Shown: positions 8,868 through 16,568, counted from the first letter of the stretch. The stretch: DNA of 36,032 nt from Saccharofermentans sp. (GCA_024684815.1 JAIKWL010000019.1:1-36032), one strand, 5' to 3'. A program made the numbers and translations. Notes: generated from the sequence alone by a model not told the origin.

Positions 8868-9215
8868 ATGATCGATTACGAGACAATAGCAAGAAATAAT
8901 CACTTAAGCGGAATGAACTGCTCGACGGCAGTATACGATGCGCTCTATACCAGAAGCACTGTAAACCGCACTACACCTCCGCGTCCGAGATCGGAAGGCG
9001 GCAAATGCGGGGCTGTCCTGGCTGCCGAACAGTTCATCAGGGAAAACGGCGGAACAGAAAAAGACGTTGAGGAATTTGAAAGACAGTTTATCTCCAAATA
9101 CGGTCATCTGACATGCGCCGATCTCCGCGGCATACTTGGCGGAAAATGCAATGAATATGTCGGCGCGGCTGCTGCCATAGTAGGCAGGATGGGATTAACA
9201 CCGGACAAAAATTGA
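8868..9215 (+). CDS. C_GCAxxG_C_C family-like probable redox protein
   Basis: 115 residues with four cysteines: C18 (GMNCSTAV), C47 (GGKCGAVLAAE), C83 (HLTCADLRG) and C94 (GGKCNEYVGAAA). This order and spacing match the C_GCAxxG_C_C putative redox-active family common in anaerobes, which may bind a metal or cycle disulfides. The GCAxxG core is altered here to KCGAVLA. GGAAGG lies about seven bases before the ATG. It stands alone on the plus strand, convergent with the LUD gene, so no partner is shown by context. Confidence 0.75.
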   Translation: MIDYETIARNNHLSGMNCSTAVYDALYTRSTVNRTTPPRPRSEGGKCGAVLAAEQFIRENGGTEKDVEEFERQFISKYGHLTCADLRGILGGKCNEYVGAAAAIVGRMGLTPDKN

Positions 9216-9255
9216 TACAGCTGTTACGGCTGTAACTGTTTTCGGCTTGCGGATA

Positions 9256-9270
9256 ATAAAGTCACTTTAT
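9256..9270. terminator. Weak hairpin between convergent genes
   Basis: ATAAAG/CTTTAT with a 3-base loop lies between the redox-protein gene and the convergent LUD gene and touches the LUD stop codon. A second stem GTTAC/GTAAC is at 9223-9236. Both are short with no strong T-run, so termination is only a guess. Confidence 0.25.
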
Positions 9271-9899
9271 CAGAATCCCAGATTATCGTTTACAAGGATA
9301 ACGCTTATCCTTCCTTCATGTCTCGAAAAACGGGTTATAAGTATCTGGCAGCAGATAGTGTCGGGTGATTTGCAGTCAAAGCATGTTCCTTTTTTCGCGC
9401 AGGGAGTATTAAGACCTAACCGCTGTACATTGGTCGGAGCTGCGATATTTCTCGCGCGCTTCATTGCAGAATCCAGATCGCTGCATACTTTGTTCATTCC
9501 GACAATAAAGATAACGTGCTTGGGGCCCTGGGCGATCGCCGATACCCTGTTTGCATTTCCGTCGATATTAATGAGGATTCCGTCATCGGTCATGGCATTT
9601 GCACTTGAGAGGAAGAAATCAGCATCGTAAGCCATGAGCATGGCCTGTCTTTTGTCTTCATAAGCATCGCGGTCAATGAAATTATAATTGCCTGCTTTAA
9701 GAGCATCTGACAGCCCTATCTCATGAACACTCATTGCGCCGCCCATCGAGATCGAACTTCCTTCCGGAATCAGATCGAGCGCGATCTTCAGCGCCTCTTC
9801 TTTGGATGCGGCATAGTAGCCTTTCATGTTTCTGGAGTTAAGTCCGGCTATTGTTTTCTGAGCGAGAATCTCGTTTCTTTTTACGATGTTTGCATCCAT
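9270..9899 (-). CDS. LUD-domain protein (LutC/YkgG-like, lactate-utilisation family)
   Basis: 209 residues. The ISMGGAMSVHEIGL segment, the GILINIDGNANRVSA segment and the VIFIVGMNKV strand follow the LUD (DUF162) pattern. A Cys-rich tail (C-AKKGT-C-FD-C-KSPDTI-CC) is typical of the stand-alone clostridial form. LutC-like proteins take part in lactate oxidation together with the Fe-S proteins LutA/LutB, but neither partner is next to this gene, so lactate use is not supported here. The ribosome site GGAGGAG is about eight bases before the ATG at 9899. The promoter carries ATCAGCG half-sites. Confidence 0.85.
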   Translation of the reverse strand: MDANIVKRNEILAQKTIAGLNSRNMKGYYAASKEEALKIALDLIPEGSSISMGGAMSVHEIGLSDALKAGNYNFIDRDAYEDKRQAMLMAYDADFFLSSANAMTDDGILINIDGNANRVSAIAQGPKHVIFIVGMNKVCSDLDSAMKRARNIAAPTNVQRLGLNTPCAKKGTCFDCKSPDTICCQILITRFSRHEGRISVILVNDNLGF

Positions 9900-9915
9900 A
9901 GGATCTCCTCCGTTT

Positions 9916-9949
9916 ATCAGCGCTGATTTGCGCCTATATTATATCAGCG
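9916..9949 (-). promoter_or_regulatory. Promoter of the LUD gene with CGCTGAT operator half-sites
   Basis: A minus-strand TATAAT lies at plus 9938-9943. A perfect 12-bp palindrome ATCAGCGCTGAT (9916-9927) falls just downstream of it, around the expected transcript start, and a third ATCAGCG half-site (9943-9949) sits on the other side of the -10. The -35 is poor. The layout suggests repression by a dimeric regulator. Confidence 0.5.
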
Positions 9950-10012
9950 GTACATAAAAAATGCAGCGATAAGGACTGTGATATTTACTGTCAAAGCCTT
10001 ATTTTCCGCATA

Positions 10013-10312
10013 TCATGAACCTGCTTTGCCTCCGCATTCCGTACAGAATCTTTTGCCGCTTACATCAGCACCGCAAAAGGCACATTTTGTTCCGTCAGGT
10101 GCAGGTTTCACCTGACTTCCCGTTGCTGATGCAGAAGGCGATGCAAGGTTTAATCCCTTGAACATGCCCATCATTCCGACTCCGATCATTCCGCCGGAGG
10201 GCTGCATTACCGCACCGGGATCCGATATAACGACTTCTTCTTTTGATTCGAATACACTTTTGGATGCGATCTCTTTAAGAAGCTCTAATGTCTTGTTAAA
10301 GATGGTATTCAT
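10013..10312 (-). CDS. Small protein with C-terminal zinc ribbon
   Basis: 99 residues. The N-terminal 25 residues look helical (LELLKEIASKSVFESKEEV), the middle is Gly/Met-rich (GGMIGVGMMGMFKG), and the C-terminus holds CAFCG and CTECGG, a double CxxC zinc ribbon of the kind found at the end of SPFH or viral-A-type-inclusion-like proteins. The ATG at 10312 has only a weak upstream AGAA. It diverges from the MFS gene. Function unknown. Confidence 0.65.
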   Translation of the reverse strand: MNTIFNKTLELLKEIASKSVFESKEEVVISDPGAVMQPSGGMIGVGMMGMFKGLNLASPSASATGSQVKPAPDGTKCAFCGADVSGKRFCTECGGKAGS

Positions 10313-10335
10313 TCATTAGATTCTCATAGTATAAT
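10308..10335 (+). promoter_or_regulatory. Putative promoter of the MFS gene
   Basis: A perfect TATAAT lies at 10330-10335, 32 bases before the MFS ATG, with a weak TTCATT at 10308-10313 (16-base spacing). The -35 region overlaps the start codon of the divergent zinc-ribbon gene. Confidence 0.45.
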
Positions 10336-10366
10336 TACACACATCTTAATAACGGGAAGGCTTAAT

Positions 10367-11563
10367 ATGTCAGGCGGAAAGAAATCCTGGACACTGAGAT
10401 ATATCGTGATCAATGCCACATATTTTGCGGTATACAGCGGCATCCACGCGTATGCTTCCGTATTCCTGCTCGAAAAGGGTTTCTCAAACACCCTGATAGG
10501 CATAACTCTGGCGTTAGCCAATATCTTATCCGTTGTATTCCAGCCGATAGTTGCCGGTCTTATCGACAAGCAGGGAAAACTTACCAACCGCAATGTATCG
10601 CTGGCATCAACCCTGCTTCTCCTTATCGGCTCTGTTCTGCTGTTTCTTATAAGGAACGGAACAGTTGTGATATTCCTGATCTTTGCGCTGATATATATGG
10701 TTCAGATGGTTTACCAGCCGATAATCACCGCGATGTATTTCGAATACGAAGCAGCAGGCTGCCACATCTACTATGGTCTTGCAAGAGGTCTGGGTTCATG
10801 CGGATTTGCAGTCGTATCGTTCTTCACCGGAAGAGCGATCGGATGGTTCGGTGTAAACATACTGATGATCCTGGACATCATATTCCTGACGGTTGCTCTT
10901 ATCGTTTTATATTTCTTCAAAAAGCCGGTTGTTGACACTCCTCTTCCCGAAAAGGCCGAAGTTGCCCATAACAACCTGATCAGTTTTATAAAGACATATC
11001 CCGGATTCATGTTGTTCGTAATGGGAGCGGTATGTTTCTTTTTCGCCCATAACGCAATAAACGATTACATGATCCAGATTATTACCCCTTTGGGCGGCAA
11101 CGAGACAAACATGGGTATAGCCGTCAGCTGCGCAGCTTTTCTTGAACTTCCTTCCATGGCTCTGATAAATAAGATCATGAAGAAGATCTCCGTAAAAAAT
11201 CTCCTGCTCATCTCAGGGATCGCTTTCGTCATCAAGCACCTTCTGATGCTCATAGCTCCCAATATGGCCGTAGTATATATCAGTCAGGCAATGCAGATGT
11301 TTGCATATGCGGTCTTCATACCGGCGGGCGCATACTTCGTAAACCAGACCATGGCGCGGTTAGACCAGGTCAAAGGTCAGGCCTATATCAATTGTTCCAT
11401 CACTCTCGGAGGCGTATTCTCAAGCCTTGTCTGCGGAAGACTTCTTGATATCAAAGGTCCTCACTTCATGCTCATAGTAAGCCTGGCTGTAACAGCAGCA
11501 GGTTTTGTGATCGCATTTATCGCATTGAAAGTTTTATCTACGCGTCAAGCCCCGAGTGCCTGA
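10367..11563 (+). CDS. Major facilitator superfamily transporter
   Basis: 398 residues with about 12 hydrophobic segments. The first helix (YIVINATYFAVYSGIHAYASVFL) is followed by LLEKGFSNTLIGITLA and a loop LIDKQGKLTNRN that corresponds to the conserved GxxxD-(R/K)xGR-type loop between helices 2 and 3. The general style fits the LacY/nucleoside-permease-like branch of MFS. The substrate cannot be told. GGAAGG lies six bases before the ATG. Its last 26 bases overlap the 3' end of the convergent AraC gene, so the two mRNAs are antisense at their tails. Confidence 0.85.
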   Translation: MSGGKKSWTLRYIVINATYFAVYSGIHAYASVFLLEKGFSNTLIGITLALANILSVVFQPIVAGLIDKQGKLTNRNVSLASTLLLLIGSVLLFLIRNGTVVIFLIFALIYMVQMVYQPIITAMYFEYEAAGCHIYYGLARGLGSCGFAVVSFFTGRAIGWFGVNILMILDIIFLTVALIVLYFFKKPVVDTPLPEKAEVAHNNLISFIKTYPGFMLFVMGAVCFFFAHNAINDYMIQIITPLGGNETNMGIAVSCAAFLELPSMALINKIMKKISVKNLLLISGIAFVIKHLLMLIAPNMAVVYISQAMQMFAYAVFIPAGAYFVNQTMARLDQVKGQAYINCSITLGGVFSSLVCGRLLDIKGPHFMLIVSLAVTAAGFVIAFIALKVLSTRQAPSA

Positions 11564-12314
11564 ACGATCCCGGTGTCATGCCGGTGATCTTCGAGAACTG
11601 CCTGATAAAATGCTCCGTGCTCTTATATCCGCACATATCCGCTATCTGGGAGACTGATCTTGAAGTATATTTAAGTCTGTCTTTCGCCAGCTTCACGCGC
11701 GCGTTGATAACATCATCTATAGGACTTATTCCGAACGATTCTTTATAGAGAGTCTGGAATCTCGTCCTTCCTATGTTGATGCGCCCCGCCATCGAAGCGA
11801 TATCCCAGTCGAGTTCGGGATGAAGCATCATGTCACGCCTTAATGCGGTCAGTTCGTGCTGATACGGCTTGTTCAAAAGATCAACATTTTCATCAGACAG
11901 CTTGGCGAACAGGACCTTAAAAAGACAAAGCATCTCAGGGTCGTCAGTAGCCTTGTTCGTATTGCTCTCCCATGCGATCAGCTTGAAAAGATTATGCACA
12001 AAATCAGGGTCTGCCGGAGAAAACGGAACATTCGTTACCGGGAATGCCTCGATGAATTCCTCATCGGTATCAAACCTTATCCAGTCATTCTTATAAGGCT
12101 GTCCCGGCAGATTGCTGTAGTATTTCCTGTGTCCCGGAGTAAAGAGGATAACAGATCTGTCAGGATACTGCCTGAGCTCGTTATCCACCCAGAATAAAGC
12201 AGGCGTATGTGTAAAGAGCATGTGATAACTCTCAAATCCGATACGGCCGCGCTCAGTATCGTAAACGAGCGATTCGTGCTGGTAACTGTAACCTGAATAA
12301 AGAACATCTATCAC
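11538..12314 (-). CDS. AraC-family transcriptional regulator
   Basis: 258 residues from GTG 12314, chosen because AGGGGG lies eight bases upstream; a longer frame from GTG 12377 has no ribosome site. The N-terminal half is a cupin-like sensor (about residues 1-135) and the C-terminal about 100 residues carry the AraC double helix-turn-helix: DIASMAGRINIGRTRFQTLYKESFG and VSQIADMCGYKSTEHFIRQFSKITGMTPG, ending in the usual FR. It is divergent from the MATE gene, which makes that pump its likely target, and convergent with the MFS gene. The inducer is unknown; sensors of this type often bind sugars. Confidence 0.9.
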   Translation of the reverse strand: MIDVLYSGYSYQHESLVYDTERGRIGFESYHMLFTHTPALFWVDNELRQYPDRSVILFTPGHRKYYSNLPGQPYKNDWIRFDTDEEFIEAFPVTNVPFSPADPDFVHNLFKLIAWESNTNKATDDPEMLCLFKVLFAKLSDENVDLLNKPYQHELTALRRDMMLHPELDWDIASMAGRINIGRTRFQTLYKESFGISPIDDVINARVKLAKDRLKYTSRSVSQIADMCGYKSTEHFIRQFSKITGMTPGSFRHSGLDA

Positions 12315-12399
12315 TTTAAGATCCCCCTGTTGCGATACTGCACAAAAATGCAACACTTTTGTACGATTTTCTAACACAAAAAGACATTTGTAAAGCAGT

Positions 12400-12440
12400 C
12401 AATGAACAATATATCAATTTTCTTGCACGAAAGTTCATTG
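12400..12440 (+). promoter_or_regulatory. Putative MATE promoter framed by an inverted repeat
   Basis: CAATGAAC (12400-12407) and GTTCATTG (12433-12440) are perfect 8-bp inverted arms 25 bases apart. Between them, TATATC (12411-12415 region) could serve as -10, with TTGTAA (12389-12394) as -35 at about 16 bases. The repeat would suit binding by the divergent AraC regulator. Confidence 0.4.
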
Positions 12441-12504
12441 CCCGATGCTCATGCTGAATGATAAAGTCTTGGCAACTTTGAAGAAAGGATCCGGAATATC
12501 AGTT

Positions 12505-13938
12505 ATGAGCACACTCGTCCGTGACATGACAAAGGGAAATACGACAAAGCTTCTCATAAGTTTTTCCATTCCCATGCTCATAGGTAATATTTTTCAGCAG
12601 CTCTATAACCTGGCTGACTCCGCGATCGTAGGACGCGGCGTCGGTCCTTTTGCCCTTGCTGCTGTAGGATCCACCGGATCTCTTTCTTTTCTGTTCTTCT
12701 CTTTTTGCATCGGTGTCGCTAACGGAGGCGGAATAACGGCTTCCAAATACTTTGGTGCCAAAGACGATGAAAAAGTCAAGAAAGTCATTGTTAATGGTGC
12801 CTACATGATGCTTGCAGCATCAGTCTTAATGGCAATACTGGGTTATGTACTCGCAGCTCCGGTACTTCGTCTGCTCGATACTCCCGAAGACATCATCGAC
12901 GTGGCAACCATGTATCTCAGGATCATGTGCCTCGGGATCCCGTTCATAGGGTTATATAACTATGCCTCTGCCATGCTCCGTGCGTTGGGCGATTCTGTAA
13001 CCCCTCTGATATTCCTTGTGGTTTCCTGCTTTATAAACATCGGTTTTGACTGCCTGTTTGTCTACGTTTTCGGATGGGGTGTTTTCGGAGCTGCGATCGC
13101 AACCCTTATCGCGCAGTTCCTGTCAGGTTTTGCATGCCTGCTTTTCGCATACTTTAAGAACGATTATTTCAAGATAAAAAGAGAATATATAAAACCCGAC
13201 ATGAAGATCATCGGCGAGTGCGCACGCATGGGATCCATGCTCGCTCTCCAGATGTCTCTTATAGCTGTATCATGCCTTGCTCTTCAGCGTTATGTAAACG
13301 GCTTCGGTCCGATGACAATGGCTGTATTTACAGCTGTCGGAAGGATCGAGCAGATCGTTCAGCAGCCTTACGGATCTCTCGGCATGGCACTGTCCACACA
13401 CGCCGGTCAGAATCTCGGTGCCCGTAACTATAAGCGCATTAAGGAAGGCTTCGGGAAGGGCATGCTTATAATGGCTGCGTTCTCGGCGATCGTTCTGCCT
13501 TTGGCACAGTTCGGCGGCGAGACGATAATGAAGATATTCACGGAAGAACCCGAGATCATAACCATGGGTGCAAAAGCACTCCGTATTACAAGTGCGTTCT
13601 ATTTCACATTAGGCACGATCTATGTCTGCCGCGGCGTGCTGAACGGAATCGGTGATGCAGGCTTCGCTCTTATCAACGGTGTAGTCGAAGTGATCGGAAG
13701 AATAGGATTCCCGCTCCTGCTTACTCTGTTCCCCGTTATCGGTGTGTGGGGCATTTGGCTGTCTGCAGGTCTTACATGGTTTATAAGCGGTCTTTTCGCG
13801 TTCATCAGATATGCCGTAAAGATCAGAAACGCTAAATTCATCGCATCGGTTTCCGATGCGGAAAACAGTGCAGCCGTAAGATCTGATCACCTTGCTAAAA
13901 AAGCGTACGTAACCGTTCTCCACAGCAAAGCTTCCTGA
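12505..13938 (+). CDS. MATE family efflux transporter
   Basis: 477 residues from ATG 12505. The N-terminus (DMTKGNTTKLLISFSIPML, then NIFQQLYNLADSAIVGR) is the typical MATE/DinF opening, and MATE signatures recur in the second half (QQPYGSLGMALSTHAGQNLGA). About 12 transmembrane helices are visible. This start fits family length better than upstream ATGs at 12445 and 12451, which lack ribosome sites; here a GGAA lies about ten bases upstream. MATE pumps export cationic drugs or metabolites with Na+ or H+ influx. The divergent AraC gene probably controls it. Confidence 0.88.
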   Translation: MSTLVRDMTKGNTTKLLISFSIPMLIGNIFQQLYNLADSAIVGRGVGPFALAAVGSTGSLSFLFFSFCIGVANGGGITASKYFGAKDDEKVKKVIVNGAYMMLAASVLMAILGYVLAAPVLRLLDTPEDIIDVATMYLRIMCLGIPFIGLYNYASAMLRALGDSVTPLIFLVVSCFINIGFDCLFVYVFGWGVFGAAIATLIAQFLSGFACLLFAYFKNDYFKIKREYIKPDMKIIGECARMGSMLALQMSLIAVSCLALQRYVNGFGPMTMAVFTAVGRIEQIVQQPYGSLGMALSTHAGQNLGARNYKRIKEGFGKGMLIMAAFSAIVLPLAQFGGETIMKIFTEEPEIITMGAKALRITSAFYFTLGTIYVCRGVLNGIGDAGFALINGVVEVIGRIGFPLLLTLFPVIGVWGIWLSAGLTWFISGLFAFIRYAVKIRNAKFIASVSDAENSAAVRSDHLAKKAYVTVLHSKAS

Positions 13939-13973
13939 TCCTTTGTTCTTTATGTGACGGTGCTGATCCGGTT

Positions 13974-14834
13974 TCAGCTTATGGTGCAGAGCTTTCCCCG
14001 AAGGATATAGCCGATCTTTTCATAACAGGCATTCGAAGCAACATAATCCGCATCCGTATACAGCATCGGAAGATATCCTTTGCTTCTTGCGATCTCGGTG
14101 ACCTGATAAACAAGATGTTCGGCATAATGCTTTCTTCTTTGCTCTTCGCGCGTATATACAAGTCCGATAGATGCCATGTCATTAGCAGGGTGCCAGCTGC
14201 AGCTTGTGGCATACTCCCCGGCAGATGTTTTCCAGAAATATACAGTGCCGTTCTTTATCCCGTCCTCTGCATATATTCTGTACTGTTCCCTGCTCTCCTT
14301 ATCTATTCCGATCGCATCATGCATCATGTCGAAAAAGTCGACCAGTACATCAACATCTTCTTCCGTACACAAGTGGATCTCTCCGTCCACAACCGATGAA
14401 GGAGGTATGGAACAAGGACAGTCATATGCAAAGAGATTGGTGGATATCATAAGGTTCAATCCGTCTTTCCGGGCTCTGCTGATGAAATATTCAGCAAGCT
14501 CATACTTTATGTTGAAACGGTGCTCCCCATCCATCAGGGAATTATCTTTTACAGTCTGATAAGCACGCTCCATCAGATCTTCAGGTGCATTGTCAGGTGT
14601 CCATATCCATACAGGATACGGCTGTCCGGTGAAGCAGATGATCAACTTCTCATGATCGGACAGACGCAGTTCGCATTCTTCTTTGATGATCCTCGACATC
14701 ACCGAGAAAGTATACTTGTCTTTGCTTAATAAGCCGAGATCTCTTTCATCAACAAAGCTGTCCATGGTCTTATAAAGATGGATTGTAAGATACCAGGAAA
14801 TATTTTCCGGACTGACCGACATCCACTGTCGCAC
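13974..14834 (-). CDS. GNAT-family N-acetyltransferase
   Basis: 286 residues in the longest form. The C-terminal half is a GNAT fold: VYTREEQRRKHYAEHLVYQVTEIA corresponds to the acetyl-CoA pyrophosphate-binding motif A, and YTDADYVASNACYEKIGY to motif B, ending in a strand LRGKL. The N-terminal about 150 residues are an extra region seen in larger clostridial GNAT proteins. The start is uncertain: the frame overlaps the upstream lipoprotein gene by 65 bases, and an ATG at 14765, four bases after that gene's stop, would remove the overlap but lacks a ribosome site. The substrate is unknown. It is convergent with the MATE gene. Confidence 0.8.
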   Translation of the reverse strand: MRQWMSVSPENISWYLTIHLYKTMDSFVDERDLGLLSKDKYTFSVMSRIIKEECELRLSDHEKLIICFTGQPYPVWIWTPDNAPEDLMERAYQTVKDNSLMDGEHRFNIKYELAEYFISRARKDGLNLMISTNLFAYDCPCSIPPSSVVDGEIHLCTEEDVDVLVDFFDMMHDAIGIDKESREQYRIYAEDGIKNGTVYFWKTSAGEYATSCSWHPANDMASIGLVYTREEQRRKHYAEHLVYQVTEIARSKGYLPMLYTDADYVASNACYEKIGYILRGKLCTIS

Positions 14835-15654
14835 ATCCGTTCGATACTTTGGTAAGTGTCTTGTCCGCCTCAGCCTTTTCGGGAGTTAATTTGTAATATG
14901 CCCTCAGGCCGTTGGTGTCCAGTTCCGAGTATGTCTCATAGTCTATAGAGTAAACCGTGAAATATAACGTTATCGTACCGTCACTGTTACCTAAGGCAGA
15001 GTTAACGATGCCGATCATGTTGACAGATTCACCGTCTGCGGACTGATACCAGATCTTTTCGTTTTCACAGTAAGGTCCTGCTGGCTGATCACCAAATGAT
15101 TCCGGAGGAGCGGAGAGCCCGTCGAGATCCGAATCCTTCAACATGCCCGCAAAGTACTTGCCGACAACTTCCTTGGCCTTATCCGTTGTAAACGTCTCAT
15201 ATGTAAGATCTCCTTTTTTCGCTGTAGTAAGCGAATCCCTGGCATTGATCTTCAGATGCATATATGCAAAATCCAGATACCTGTCGACCTCCGCGGTTTT
15301 CCTGTCGAAAGAGGAAAAGCGCTGTTCAACAAAATTGGTTATAAAAGTGTTTACATATGTCTGCAGCTCGGCATCGAAAACGATCCCTTCATTTCCTGTT
15401 TGAGGCTCATTCTGAGTTTCTTCCTGTGTCTCATTTTGAGTCTCTGTCTGCGTCCCGGATTGAGGCTCCGTATCTGTCTGTGTTTCCACCAGTGAAGCTG
15501 AAGGTGCTGTTATAACTGTCTCTTCGAACGTTAATACCGCGGAGCTGCTTTCAGATGCCGTTGTGGTTGTTTCTTTGGCTGCATTGCATCCTGCAAGAGC
15601 ACCGAGTACCAGACAGGAATTTACTGCTAATGCACATACTTTGATTCTTTTCAT
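14770..15654 (-). CDS. Lipoprotein with Thr/Gln/Glu-rich linker
   Basis: 294 residues from ATG 15654 (GGGA six bases upstream; an ATG at 15666 would add four residues). MKRIKVCALAVNS precedes a hydrophobic core and the lipobox LAGC, so it should be exported and lipid-anchored. A low-complexity linker (ETTTTAS, then TQTETQNETQEETQNEPQT) leads to a folded domain of about 200 residues with YLDFAYMHLKINA and an ending GKYFLVSYNP; I do not recognise it. It is transcribed from its own promoter with two CCGGCCGG sites and may be co-transcribed with the GNAT gene. Confidence 0.8.
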   Translation of the reverse strand: MKRIKVCALAVNSCLVLGALAGCNAAKETTTTASESSSAVLTFEETVITAPSASLVETQTDTEPQSGTQTETQNETQEETQNEPQTGNEGIVFDAELQTYVNTFITNFVEQRFSSFDRKTAEVDRYLDFAYMHLKINARDSLTTAKKGDLTYETFTTDKAKEVVGKYFAGMLKDSDLDGLSAPPESFGDQPAGPYCENEKIWYQSADGESVNMIGIVNSALGNSDGTITLYFTVYSIDYETYSELDTNGLRAYYKLTPEKAEADKTLTKVSNGCATVDVGQSGKYFLVSYNPSL

Positions 15655-15688
15655 ACGTTTTCCCATATTGATAATTATTTGTCAGACC

Positions 15689-15725
15689 TTCCGGCCGGAC
15701 GGTATCATTATATCATTCCGGCCGG
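15689..15725 (-). promoter_or_regulatory. Extended -10 promoter flanked by two CCGGCCGG palindromes
   Basis: On the minus strand the sequence reads CCGGCCGGAA, then TGATATAAT (an extended -10, core at plus 15707-15712), then a second CCGGCCGGAA. The copies occupy plus 15689-15698 and 15716-15725, 27 bases apart, and each contains a perfect 8-bp palindrome. No good -35 is present. One site covers the spacer and the other the start region, a layout expected for a repressor. Confidence 0.65.
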
Positions 15726-15830
15726 CATTGCCTTTACCATGACATCAATATGGTCTGTTTCATACATTCTTCTACACCTTTTATTCCGTGAATTGAGTTT
15801 CTTCGCCCTCTTCACCCCGATTTATCCCGT

Positions 15831-16031
15831 TTACTGCTCCTCTTCCCAGAAAAGTTCATCCAGAGTCTTGCCGAGCACACGGCAGATGTCAACGCAGAGT
15901 TTGATCGTGGGATTGTAGTCGCCTTTCTCTATCGCGTTTATCGTCTGACGGGATACGCCCACTTTGTCGGCGAGATCCTGCTGGGACAGATCCATGGCGG
16001 CTCGGGCGGATTTGAGCTTAAGATTCTTCAT
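15831..16031 (-). CDS. Small Xre-family transcriptional regulator
   Basis: 66 residues from ATG 16031 (GGAGG ten bases upstream); a longer frame to 16073 lacks a ribosome site. The whole protein is one helix-turn-helix domain: LKSARAAMDLSQQDLADKVGVSRQTINAIEKGDYNP is typical of the YozG/Xre class, followed by LCVDICRVLGKTLDELF. Such short regulators are usually DNA-binding repressors, often paired with a small membrane protein, but none is adjacent. It has a consensus TTGACA promoter. It could bind the CCGGCCGG sites in the next promoter downstream, but nothing in the sequence proves this. Confidence 0.9.
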   Translation of the reverse strand: MKNLKLKSARAAMDLSQQDLADKVGVSRQTINAIEKGDYNPTIKLCVDICRVLGKTLDELFWEEEQ

Positions 16032-16060
16032 CAGCCAATGCCTCCTTCTTTGATGACCAC

Positions 16061-16089
16061 ATAGCACAACCATTTTTGCAAAATGTCAA
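16061..16089 (-). promoter_or_regulatory. Promoter of the small Xre gene
   Basis: On the minus strand a consensus TTGACA (plus 16084-16089) is followed after 17 bases by TGCTAT (plus 16061-16066). The start would fall just before the GGAGG. The adjoining ATGTCGTATATAG upstream could be an operator. Confidence 0.6.
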
Positions 16090-16153
16090 CTATATACGAC
16101 ATAAAGTCGCAGATATTTTTCTGAGCGGCTGACCCTTCTTATTAAAAAAGACA

Positions 16154-16331
16154 CTGTACGCAAAACTGAACGCGATTTTTCGATTTTGCGTTCAGATTTA
16201 CGTAGATTCAAGCATATTTACGCTGGACTGTACGCTCTGAGCTCGATTTGCGTTCAGATTTACGTAAATTCAAGCATATTTACGCTGGACTGTACGCTTT
16301 GAGCTCGATTTGCGTTCAATTTACGTAAATT
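16154..16331. repeat. Tandem repeat, about 2.7 units of 62 bp
   Basis: Units begin with CTGTACGC at 16154, 16228 and 16290. The second and third are 62 bases apart and almost identical; the first is 74 bases long owing to an extra 12 bases near its start. Each unit holds GAGCTCGATTTGCG or a variant, a TTTACGTAAA-type palindrome (16258-16269; 14 bp perfect at 16318-16331) and AAGCATATTTACGCTGGA. The repeats lie in the 537-bp gap between the Xre and TfoX-N genes and contain no ORF. Confidence 0.85.
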
Positions 16332-16390
16332 CACTTTGCACGGTTCCGGTGTGGAATTCATGCTGAAGTGTTGCGATGTTTGAGGTCAAT

Positions 16391-16480
16391 TTACTGCCAT
16401 GCGTTTTTCGTGAAGCCGCTTAGTGCACTTTTTCGTGCTGAAAGTCTCAAATATCAGCACGAAAAACGCACAGCAGTGAA
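16391..16480. repeat. Three-armed inverted repeat (competing hairpins)
   Basis: The right arm TCAGCACGAAAAACGCAC (16454-16471) pairs with 16423-16441 over 13 perfect bases (TTTTTCGTGCTGA) plus an outer GTGC. The same right arm, extended to about 16480, also matches 16391-16412 (TGCGTTTTTCGTG core with a similar ACTGC flank). So two alternative hairpins are possible. No T-run follows on either strand. The rest of the gap, 16481-16568, shows nothing. Confidence 0.65.
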
Positions 16481-16568
16481 GTTGTAATGAATTTGAATCT
16501 TATATTAACAAGAAAACAGATGGGATTAAGCGTCCTGCTCATCTGCAGTGCATATCCGCCACTCATAT

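Noticed and set aside
9270-9899. Lactate utilisation operon
   Set aside because: The LUD gene is alone; no LutA, LutB or lactate permease is adjacent.
11538-12377. Start at GTG 12377 for the AraC regulator
   Set aside because: No ribosome site there, whereas AGGGGG precedes GTG 12314 at eight bases.
16154-16331. CRISPR array
   Set aside because: The units are 62-74 bases and repeat throughout, with no unique spacers and no cas genes.
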